From the NCBI GenBank assembly GCA_015489185.1, contig WGAE01000252.1, positions 1-10,735 on the forward strand: 10,735 nt of DNA. The letters run 5' to 3'. Shown piece after piece: positions 5,435 to 10,735 of this stretch (positions are counted from its first letter, which is position 1; each line of letters begins with the position of its first letter). The position numbers were made by a program, and so were the translations under genes. The notes beneath the pieces were generated by a model. The model had not been told where the DNA came from. It searched no databases and saw nothing but the letters and a program-made list of their open reading frames with translations. This DNA is from Campylobacterales bacterium. Lineage in GTDB: Bacteria > Campylobacterota > Campylobacteria > Campylobacterales > QNZT01.

Positions 5435-7003
5435 ATGTCAGTCAACTGTATCCGTCATCTGCTCGAAGTCTCGGCACAGACACACGGGGAAAAAACGGCA
5501 CTCGTTTCAGGAAACATACGACTTACCTACGGCGATCTGCTCAAAAAGGTCAACCAGATCGCCCGCTACTTCAGTGAACTGGACTATCCACGCGGCACAC
5601 GCATAGGCATCTACTCCGACAAAAGCGTCGAACAGGTCATCGCGATTCTGGCGCTCCTTTCGACCGAGTACATTTTCGTGCCGATCACCCGCGTCCTCAA
5701 ACCCGAACAGGTCGCCTATATCGTTCAGGACTGCGATATTCGATGTATCATTACAGACAAAGTACGTTACGAAAAAATCGCCCAGACCGGTTTTACGGGA
5801 AAAGTGGTCACCTACGAAGCGATCGACAAAGAGGTTCCCTCGTTTGAAGAGATCTACAAATACTACCATGACCGTTACACACCGAAGATCAAAAGTTTTG
5901 AAAATGCCGTCATCACCTACTCTTTTGCGGCATCGGGACTTCCGAAGGGAATCGTCATTACCCATCGCAACCTGATCGACGGAGCGCGTGTTGTGGCACA
6001 GTATCTGCAACTGCTGGAAACGGATGTCATCAGCGGTGTCCTCTCATTCAATCTCGACTACGGACTCAATCAAATCTTTTGCGCACTCTATAAACGGGCG
6101 ACATTGGCGATTCACAAACTGGTACTTCCCTCGGACTTTTTTCACCACCTCATCCGCGACAAAGTGACGGTACTGCCCGTCATGCCGATCCACATCACAC
6201 GGATGTTCGACGAAGATCCGCATCGCCTTCCGAACGCCGAAGAGCTCGCACAAGTGCGGATCATCACCTCTTCAGGCGGTAAACTGACAACAAAGATGCT
6301 CGAACAGATCCAGACCTACTTTCCCGACGCACGCTTCTTTTCGATGCACGGACTCACCGAAGCGTTTCGTTCCGCTTACCTTGAACCGGAGCAGATCAAG
6401 ATACGCCCCACCTCGATCGGTAAAGCGATCCCGGATGTGGAACTCTTTATTATCAACGATGAAGGGGAAGCGTGCAAACCCAGAGAGGTGGGTGAACTGA
6501 TCCACCGCGGCGCATGTATCTACAAAGGGTACTGGAACAGTCCCGAAGATACCGCCATGCGCTTCAAAAGCATCAAAATTCTCGAAAAAGTGCTCCCTCT
6601 GGAGGGGCAACTGACCGATGAGATCGTTGTTGCCAGCGGCGATTATGTCTATACCGACGAAGAGGGGTATATCTACTTCCACTCACGCAGGGACGATATG
6701 ATCAAAACGAGCGGTTACCGTGTCAGTCCCGCCGAAATTGAGCGGGTTGTCTACGACAACCTCGAAACCGTTCAGTCGTGCGCGGTCTTCGGGATCGAAA
6801 ACGAAGCGATCGAGGAGGAGATCGTACTCGTCTACAGCGCCGCGACGGAAATCCCCAAAAATGAGTTGCTTTTCGAACTTAAAAAACATCTGCCAAACTA
6901 TATGATTCCCGCGCGCATCGTCTATAAACGCAGCATCCCCCTCCACTACGGAAAAATTAACAAAGCGGCACTCAAAGAGGAGATTCTGGCAAACGGAGCG
7001 TGA
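5435..7003 (+). CDS. AMP-forming acyl/aminoacyl ligase (ANL superfamily, exosortase-A-type acyl-CoA ligase-like)
   Basis: A 522-residue adenylate-forming enzyme that should activate a carboxylate with ATP and pass it to CoA, a carrier thiol or an amine. Core motifs: A3 at 161-172, A4-like SFNLDYG (204-210), A5 MHGLTEA (304-310), A7 SGD (401-403), A8 SRRDDMIKTSGYRV (417-430) with its hinge Asp, and A10 with catalytic Lys507 (HYGKINKAAL, 504-513). Blocks such as LTEAFRSAYLEPE and RPTSIGKAIPDVEL resemble the AMP ligases associated with exosortase A systems (TIGR03098 type), from memory. The A3 loop is degenerate (SFAASGLPKG). A perfect AAGGAGG (5423-5429) precedes the ATG, which is 11 bases after glmL. 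The operon position suggests the substrate is 3-methylaspartate or something made from it; this is inference. No carrier protein or exosortase gene is in the window. Confidence 0.88.
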   Translation: MSVNCIRHLLEVSAQTHGEKTALVSGNIRLTYGDLLKKVNQIARYFSELDYPRGTRIGIYSDKSVEQVIAILALLSTEYIFVPITRVLKPEQVAYIVQDCDIRCIITDKVRYEKIAQTGFTGKVVTYEAIDKEVPSFEEIYKYYHDRYTPKIKSFENAVITYSFAASGLPKGIVITHRNLIDGARVVAQYLQLLETDVISGVLSFNLDYGLNQIFCALYKRATLAIHKLVLPSDFFHHLIRDKVTVLPVMPIHITRMFDEDPHRLPNAEELAQVRIITSSGGKLTTKMLEQIQTYFPDARFFSMHGLTEAFRSAYLEPEQIKIRPTSIGKAIPDVELFIINDEGEACKPREVGELIHRGACIYKGYWNSPEDTAMRFKSIKILEKVLPLEGQLTDEIVVASGDYVYTDEEGYIYFHSRRDDMIKTSGYRVSPAEIERVVYDNLETVQSCAVFGIENEAIEEEIVLVYSAATEIPKNELLFELKKHLPNYMIPARIVYKRSIPLHYGKINKAALKEEILANGA

Positions 7004-7017
7004 GAAAAACCGTTTGC
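6989..7017. terminator. 8-bp inverted repeat across the ligase stop codon, possible convergent terminator
   Basis: GCAAACGG (6989-6996) and CCGTTTGC (7010-7017) form a perfect stem with a 13-base loop that contains the ligase TGA and an A5 run. It sits between convergent genes only 22 bases apart. No T-run follows the stem on either strand, so termination is plausible by position but not by classical structure. Confidence 0.35.
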
Positions 7018-7025
7018 GCCGCGCC

Positions 7026-7838
7026 CTACTCCCAGTCGATCTGCCGGGTTGTCACAATACTTCGCCACGGTCCCTCCGGCACCTCTTCCTCGTTCACAAA
7101 ACGCCAGTCCACTTTCGCCCGGTTATCCTCCCTGCGTGTATCGTAACCCAGATAGATCCAGACCGCGGGTGAAAGGTCAAGCCCCGCACGGTCGTTGAAA
7201 CGGTTTGCCGGTGTCGCGTCGCCGAAAACATACGCCGCATCGTCGTAAACAAACGGTCCGGCATCTTCCCACTGGGCATAGACCTTTTTCCCGTTGTGCA
7301 CAATCTCAATCCAGCGATTTTTGACCATCGACTCATTCGCTTCCCAGAAGCGCTCCTTTGCCCATGGAATCACCGTAAGTACATCGTCGCGTCGGTTGCC
7401 GAAATCGTCAAAGTCGTTGTACGGAAGTGCAAAATAGAAAGGATTTTCATGCGGTGTGAAAGGAGGAAAGAGTGTTTGGCGATCAGGCGTATCGACCCCG
7501 CCGTAGTGTGCCATCCAGTGATCGTCCCAGGCACTCACGCTGTTGGTGATCTGATGATTCGCTTCACTCTCTGTCTCACCGACCCAAAAAAGTGTCGCCG
7601 TGATGTTACGATGAAGCGGATAGCGCTGAGATGCAGAGGGTTCGAGATCCTGTTGTGATCCGGAGGTCATATTATTTTCTTCCGCTTCAGGGATCGTACT
7701 TTGCAACTGCACCGGCGGTGTGGATGTACCGGCCGGTGTTTCAGGCTGTTCTGTCGAAGATTTTTCTCCGCCGCAGGCGACAAACAGTATCACGATCAAA
7801 GAGGAAAAACATATTTTAATAATTTTAATCAGTTTCAT
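7026..7838 (-). CDS. Predicted lipoprotein with a double-psi beta-barrel-like C-terminal domain
   Basis: A 270-residue exported lipoprotein of no named family. Residues 1-22 are a lipoprotein signal (KLIKIIK, hydrophobic core, then FVAC with lipidated Cys22). Residues 23-75 are a Ser/Thr/Pro/Glu-rich flexible linker. The folded part, about 76-270, is rich in Trp and Asp. Within it WIEIVHNGKKVYAQWEDAGP (176-195) followed by RAGLDLSPAVWIYLG (217-231) resembles the double-psi barrel of RlpA/MltA-type proteins, where the pattern is ND-GPF then D-L-S and the Asp acts on peptidoglycan glycan. D192 and D221 would be the candidates. This is pattern resemblance only. The gene converges on the mutase/ligase operon and has no recognisable ribosome-binding site; its start codon lies in a perfect inverted repeat. 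A cell-envelope role is inferred. Confidence 0.75.
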   Translation of the reverse strand: MKLIKIIKICFSSLIVILFVACGGEKSSTEQPETPAGTSTPPVQLQSTIPEAEENNMTSGSQQDLEPSASQRYPLHRNITATLFWVGETESEANHQITNSVSAWDDHWMAHYGGVDTPDRQTLFPPFTPHENPFYFALPYNDFDDFGNRRDDVLTVIPWAKERFWEANESMVKNRWIEIVHNGKKVYAQWEDAGPFVYDDAAYVFGDATPANRFNDRAGLDLSPAVWIYLGYDTRREDNRAKVDWRFVNEEEVPEGPWRSIVTTRQIDWE

Positions 7839-7869
7839 GAAATAACCGTTTTTTAAGATTATTTCATGA
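7835..7869 (-). promoter_or_regulatory. Perfect 11-bp inverted repeat overlapping the lipoprotein start codon
   Basis: TCATGAAATAA (7835-7845) and its exact complement (7859-7869) flank 13 bases. On the minus strand the downstream arm contains the lipoprotein ATG; the upstream arm contains ATG-AAA-TAA, a two-codon mini-ORF ending 18 bases before the real start. A transcript starting upstream could hide the start codon in a hairpin; alternatively it is a repressor operator. Confidence 0.5.
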
Positions 7870-7999
7870 TATAAAATTAGTTTTTAACTATAGTTTAATA
7901 TTTTAAGTTTTTTCTACAAATTTTTACATAATTTACATTGCATGAGGGGTGAAGGCATTTATTGAAGGGAAATCCGGATGTACCAACAGAAGCAGGGAA

Positions 8000-8033
8000 A
8001 AAGAGGGTGCCAGGAGGCGAAGACACCCTCTTT
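8000..8033 (-). terminator. 10-bp perfect hairpin followed by T-run on the minus strand
   Basis: AAAGAGGGTG (8000-8009) pairs perfectly with CACCCTCTTT (8024-8033) around a 14-base loop. On the minus strand the stem is followed by T5 and then CCC, like an intrinsic terminator; on the plus strand by only TTTC. No minus-strand gene ends here, so it may end an antisense or small RNA from the 8034-8222 region, or be a structured leader element of the plus-strand gene. Confidence 0.4.
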
Positions 8034-8124
8034 CATGACTTGTGGCGTAATTGGCATAGCGACTGTCCTCTGTCGGGACAACACAATCTTAGCAGACAAT
8101 CGTGAAGTAAAAGTGAAGCAGTGG

Positions 8125-8171
8125 TACAATCGGTGCAAAAATCTGCTTTTTTTAACCAAAATCGTTAAAAT
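8125..8171 (+). promoter_or_regulatory. Candidate -10 boxes for the glycosyltransferase gene
   Basis: TACAAT (8125-8130) and TAAAAT (8166-8171) are -10-like, 93 and 52 bases before the start codon. Neither has a clear -35; a T-rich stretch (8147-8153) lies upstream of the second. Weak evidence. Confidence 0.25.
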
Positions 8172-8222
8172 AGTTCATGAAACGGTCTCTAATGCCGATT
8201 TGATTAAAAAAAAAAGATAAAA

Positions 8223-9263
8223 ATGCGAAAACGGGTCTATATTATCGTTCTAAACTACAATAACTGGCAAGATACGCTTGTCTGCGCCGAATCGATTCTG
8301 AAAAACGAAAGTATTGATTATCGACTGGTAATAGTCGACAATGCTTCAAAGGATAATTCGGCGGCATATCTGGAGGCGTGGGCGAAGGGAGAGCTGGAAG
8401 CGTGGATCCCGCCTGCACATCCGCTAAGAGAGCTCTCACTGCCGCCTGTTTCCAAACCGCTCGATTATACACGCTGTGATGAAACGACATCGATCACAGC
8501 GCCTCCGCAGAGTAAAGTGGTCATCATCGACGCCGATCAAAACCGCGGATACAGTGCCGGCAACAATATCGGTATTCGATACGCCCGGGCACGGGACGAT
8601 TTTGACTACATCTGGGTTTTAAACAACGACACCGCCGTACCAAACGAGACACTTCCGAAGCTGCTTGCCTGTGCGCAAAACAAACCGGAGCGATACGGCA
8701 TCTTCGGCACACCTCTCCTCTACTACGACAAACCGGATACGATTCAGGCATTCGGTGCAACTTTCTATCCGATCGTTGCGATACAAAAACATCTGCTGGC
8801 ACACATGCCGTATAATCTGCAGGAACTTCAAGCATTCAATCAGCAAAAAATCGACTATGTCGTGGGCGCGTCAATGCTCTTTACGCGCAAATGTATCGAA
8901 GATATGCAGGAGATGCCCGAAGCCTATTTCATCTATTTTGAAGAGATCGACATCGCAACCGGATGCAGACGCAAAGGTTACGACTTTTATCTGTGTGCCG
9001 ACGCTATCGTCTATCATAAAGAGTCGGCATCGATCGGCAAAATCGACCGTACGATTTCCGCCTTTTCCGACTTCTATGCGCTTCGTAACCGTCTTGTGTT
9101 TACCCGTAAATATTATCCGTGGTTTCTGCCGACCGTCTACGCCGGACTTCTGGGCTCACTGCTGCTACGTCTCATACGCAAAGACAAAGCCGGCGTACAC
9201 AACCTCCTGCGCATACTCAAAACACCGCTTCGAAAAATCGGTACACTGACATTCAAAGCCTGA
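8223..9263 (+). CDS. Family 2 glycosyltransferase (rhamnosyltransferase-like)
   Basis: A 346-residue GT-A fold enzyme that transfers an activated sugar, probably during surface polysaccharide synthesis at the inner face of the membrane. The N-terminus VYIIVLNYNNWQDTLVCAES (5-24) and VDNASKDNS (38-46) form the nucleotide site; NRGYSAGNN (107-115) and the metal motif VLNNDT (132-137, NND) follow; VVGASMLF (213-220) and FEEIDIATGCRRKGY (239-253) are the acceptor/catalytic blocks seen in WbbL/RfbF-type enzymes. Near residues 302-318 a hydrophobic stretch may anchor it. A segment of about 40 extra residues (roughly 58-98, Pro- and charge-rich) separates VDNASKD from NRGYSAGNN, longer than usual. 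The ribosome-binding site is weak (AAGA after an A10 run). It overlaps the convergent permease gene by 11 bases at the 3' end. Donor and acceptor are unknown. Confidence 0.88.
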   Translation: MRKRVYIIVLNYNNWQDTLVCAESILKNESIDYRLVIVDNASKDNSAAYLEAWAKGELEAWIPPAHPLRELSLPPVSKPLDYTRCDETTSITAPPQSKVVIIDADQNRGYSAGNNIGIRYARARDDFDYIWVLNNDTAVPNETLPKLLACAQNKPERYGIFGTPLLYYDKPDTIQAFGATFYPIVAIQKHLLAHMPYNLQELQAFNQQKIDYVVGASMLFTRKCIEDMQEMPEAYFIYFEEIDIATGCRRKGYDFYLCADAIVYHKESASIGKIDRTISAFSDFYALRNRLVFTRKYYPWFLPTVYAGLLGSLLLRLIRKDKAGVHNLLRILKTPLRKIGTLTFKA

Positions 9264-9762
9264 CCCGCTCCCGCTCCAGCCAGGCGACGATCCATCCCTG
9301 CAACAGCGACGCGACAACAATATAAAGCGTCAGAAAAAAGGTGAACACCCATCCGAAATAGTCCGCCATCAGCGGCAGAAGCGGCAGTTTAACGGCTCTG
9401 GCGTAGAAAAAAGTGGTGATGTATCCGTCCGGCAACCCTTTTTTACGCAACTGTTCAAGCAACGGATACCAGGCGTACATCGGACCGTGACTGAGCAAAC
9501 CGATCATAAGCGCCCAGAACCACCCTTTGGCACCCCGCTTGCGCGCAAGATTTTCCAGACGACTCTTCCCCTGCGTCAGATATCCGATCAATGCCATCAA
9601 AAAAATGACAATCCCGAAAATCGGCAGAAGGACTTTTAAAATCGAAAGTGATTTATGAAGTGCGGCTTTTGCGGAAGTCGGATCGAAGATAGCCGCCGTC
9701 AGAAAGAGTGCCGCCACCAGCAACATAAAACGCAGACCTTTGAATTTAAAAGCGGGCTTCAT
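9253..9762 (-). CDS. Permease, C-terminal half (ArsP/DUF318-like)
   Basis: A 169-residue membrane protein with about four to five hydrophobic segments (about 12-28, 41-62, 82-99, 115-135, 137-160). The block GLLSHGPMYAWYPLLEQL (88-105) followed by GYITTFFYARAVKLPLLPL (113-131) matches the C-terminal repeat of the ArsP_1/DUF318 permeases, which export compounds such as organoarsenicals. The upstream gene carries the other half, so the two probably form one transporter. I chose the ATG at 9762, whose ATGA overlaps the upstream stop; an ATG seven codons earlier (9783) is possible, and neither has a clear ribosome-binding site. Substrate unknown. It overlaps the glycosyltransferase gene tail to tail. 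Confidence 0.72.
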   Translation of the reverse strand: MKPAFKFKGLRFMLLVAALFLTAAIFDPTSAKAALHKSLSILKVLLPIFGIVIFLMALIGYLTQGKSRLENLARKRGAKGWFWALMIGLLSHGPMYAWYPLLEQLRKKGLPDGYITTFFYARAVKLPLLPLMADYFGWVFTFFLTLYIVVASLLQGWIVAWLERERVRL

Positions 9763-10208
9763 GAAACGTGTCGTACACTCCATACCGTTACGATCGCGAC
9801 AAAAATCGTAAAGACAAACGCGAGCAGATTACGTACGATCGTAAAGCGCATACCCAGCACTTCCACCTCCAGCGGTAACTGCACCACACCGAGCGTCACC
9901 CACGAAAGCACGAAAGCGCTGACGGCATACATCGAAATCCCCTCTTTGAGCAATTCGCCGCCGATGATATAACTGACCATTGCCTGTCCTGCGGCAATCC
10001 CTCCGGCGATCGTACCCACCAGTGTGTCATACCACATATTTCCGGTAAAAAAGGAGGCGAGCCGTTCAGGTGTGATAAAGACCTGAAAAAGCCCGACCAG
10101 CCCGACCACACCCAGTATCATCGGTATCATCGACGCAAACGCCGAAGCGCTCCTGCGTAACACAACCCCGAAAGGCGCTTTTTTTACTCCCGGCTTTTCC
10201 CGTTTCAC
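9759..10208 (-). CDS. Permease, N-terminal half (ArsP/DUF318-like)
   Basis: A 149-residue membrane protein with about four hydrophobic segments (24-46, 60-83, 93-112, 123-144). The glycine-rich block LVGTIAGGIAAGQAMVSYII (63-82) followed by GELLKEGISMYAVSAFVLSW (84-103) resembles the first repeat of DUF318/ArsP_1 permeases, a family usually near 300 residues in one chain. It begins with GTG and is positioned just after the DksA-like stop, in the same reading frame (TAA, one codon, GTG). No clear ribosome-binding site is seen, so translation is probably coupled to the upstream gene. It overlaps the next gene by four bases if that gene starts at 9762. The conserved cysteines of some organoarsenical exporters are not evident, so arsenic transport is not claimed. 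Confidence 0.72.
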   Translation of the reverse strand: MKREKPGVKKAPFGVVLRRSASAFASMIPMILGVVGLVGLFQVFITPERLASFFTGNMWYDTLVGTIAGGIAAGQAMVSYIIGGELLKEGISMYAVSAFVLSWVTLGVVQLPLEVEVLGMRFTIVRNLLAFVFTIFVAIVTVWSVRHVS

Positions 10209-10211
10209 GGC

Positions 10212-10544
10212 TTATGAAACCGTTCGCGCGGCGGGATAGGCTTCCAGTCGTTCTTTGGGAATCGGTTCTCCCGTCTTCTCATCAAACCCGTAGGTTCCTT
10301 CCGCGATTTTTTGCAAAGCCGCCTCGACATCTGCCAGCTCCTGCTTCAGGCGTGCCAATACGGCTTTGTCGCGATCGTTATCGACCTCCAGTTCTGCCAT
10401 ATCTTCCGCATCGTCGATCGCATCTTCCGCCGCGATGGTATCCAGCTCACGCGATACTTCCGCGATCTCCTTTTCGAGCCGCTCTTTCTCTTTTAACAGC
10501 AAATTTTTAAAATAATCAATATCCAGTTCTTCTCTGCGTTTCAT
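10212..10544 (-). CDS. DksA/TraR-family protein lacking the zinc-finger cysteines
   Basis: A 110-residue coiled-coil protein of the DksA/TraR kind, which binds the RNA polymerase secondary channel. Residues 10-82 form a helical hairpin. At its tip two overlapping DxxDxA motifs occur (D41-A46 and D45-D48-A50); spacing to the C-terminal block favours the second as the DksA tip motif. The C-terminal block GTYGFDEKTGEPIPKERLEA (83-102) aligns with the DksA zinc-finger region, but the first Cys pair is replaced by Phe/Asp and Thr/Gly positions, and the protein ends at PAARTVS before the second pair. It therefore cannot bind zinc in the usual way. The ATG at 10544 has a perfect AAGGAGG four bases upstream (10549-10555), favouring it over an ATG at 10595. 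It is the first gene of an operon with the split permease. Confidence 0.82.
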   Translation of the reverse strand: MKRREELDIDYFKNLLLKEKERLEKEIAEVSRELDTIAAEDAIDDAEDMAELEVDNDRDKAVLARLKQELADVEAALQKIAEGTYGFDEKTGEPIPKERLEAYPAARTVS

Positions 10545-10699
10545 AAATCCTCCTTCAGTTTCACATAACTTCATGATAACACAATCCCGCTGCATCGCCT
10601 CTGATACTTACAACCTACAAGTTCCTGAATATCCCCGTTTTCCTAATACTTCTTAAAAACTGAACCCTCTGAAAAACTGTTTGTTGAACGAAAGCTTTA
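10545..10699. other. Spacer upstream of the DksA-like gene
   Basis: It contains the second copy of the 23-base motif and should hold the minus-strand promoter. A minus-strand TATCAT (10570-10575) is a possible -10, without a convincing -35. Nothing else was recognised. Confidence 0.35.
10654..10676 (-). repeat. Copy 2 of the 23-base motif at 1707-1729
   Basis: Same orientation as copy 1 relative to the downstream minus-strand operon, 19 of 23 identical. It lies 110 bases before the DksA-like start codon, whereas copy 1 lies only 15 bases before its gene, so a shared promoter role is not obvious. Confidence 0.25.
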
Positions 10700-10735
10700 T
10701 CATTTGAGCATCCAAACCGAACGGTTGCCAAAGGC
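10700..10735 (-). CDS. Possible 3' end of an upstream gene (12 codons incl. stop)
   Basis: On the minus strand the right edge reads AFGNRSVWMLK followed by TGA. The codons resemble those of neighbouring genes and the sequence becomes A/T-rich after the stop. This is too short to identify, and another frame here is open for longer, so it is only a possibility. Confidence 0.22.
   Translation of the reverse strand, partial: AFGNRSVWMLK

Larger units (their letters stand above)
7839..8222. other. 384-base AT-rich intergenic region between divergent genes
   Basis: It holds the inverted repeat at the lipoprotein start, a 10-bp palindrome AACTATAGTT (7886-7895), a 10-bp hairpin (8000-8033), -10-like boxes for the glycosyltransferase, and an A10 run just before its start. 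The part from 7839 to about 7950 is extremely A/T-rich and probably carries the lipoprotein promoter, but many boxes are possible. An 80-codon open frame (7978-8220) crosses the hairpin and does not look coding. Confidence 0.5.

Noticed and set aside
5507..6010. 167-codon minus-strand open frame
   Set aside because: It is antisense to the ligase gene and has no recognisable features.
7978..8160. Structured RNA such as SRP RNA or tRNA around the GC-rich hairpin
   Set aside because: The conserved SRP loop motifs and a tRNA cloverleaf are both absent; there is only one simple stem.
7978..8220. 80-codon plus-strand open frame before the glycosyltransferase
   Set aside because: It spans a perfect 10-bp hairpin, ends in the A10 run, has codon use unlike its neighbours and resembles no known protein.
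9655..9972. 105-codon plus-strand open frame with CGFCGSR-like start
   Set aside because: It is antisense to both permease halves and their clear membrane segments; the zinc-ribbon look of the start is accidental.

Overview
The window looks like chromosomal DNA of a free-living member of the Campylobacterota (Sulfurimonas/Sulfurovum/Hydrogenimonas-like). This rests on protein style and gene content: a mannose-1-phosphate guanylyltransferase of the fusion type next to a stand-alone CBM48 protein, small split permeases, a short DksA-like protein and tight ATGA-overlap operons. The assignment is inferred, not proven. There are twelve well-supported protein genes, one possible gene fragment at the right edge, and no rRNA, tRNA, CRISPR or transposase.

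Left part (1-2379, all minus strand). rraA is followed, after a 210-base palindrome-rich gap, by a three-gene operon: a small coiled-coil protein, a one-domain CBM48 glycogen-binding protein, and the first 370 codons of a nucleotidyltransferase that runs off the left edge. This looks like sugar-nucleotide or storage-glucan metabolism.

Centre (2486-7003, plus strand). A compact operon encodes all parts of coenzyme-B12-dependent glutamate mutase: the sigma subunit (glmS), the epsilon subunit (glmE) and the reactivating ATPase (glmL), joined by 4-base start/stop overlaps. Eleven bases later comes an AMP-forming acyl/aminoacyl ligase. The active-site residues of GlmE are all present. Methylaspartase, the partner in glutamate fermentation, is absent from the window. 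I infer a route in which glutamate is rearranged to 3-methylaspartate, which (or a derivative of which) is then adenylated and loaded onto an unknown acceptor. This is the most interesting system here. Two oddities go with it: GlmS has Ala in place of the Gly of the B12-binding DxHxxG motif, and the ligase has a very degenerate ATP-binding A3 loop.

Right part (7026-10735). A convergent lipoprotein gene with a double-psi-barrel-like C-terminus is followed by a 384-base AT-rich divergent spacer with strong inverted repeats, and then by a plus-strand GT2 glycosyltransferase. A minus-strand operon comes next: a zinc-finger-less DksA/TraR-like protein and two half-size permeases that together make one ArsP/DUF318-type permease. 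The glycosyltransferase and the last permease overlap tail to tail by 11 bases.
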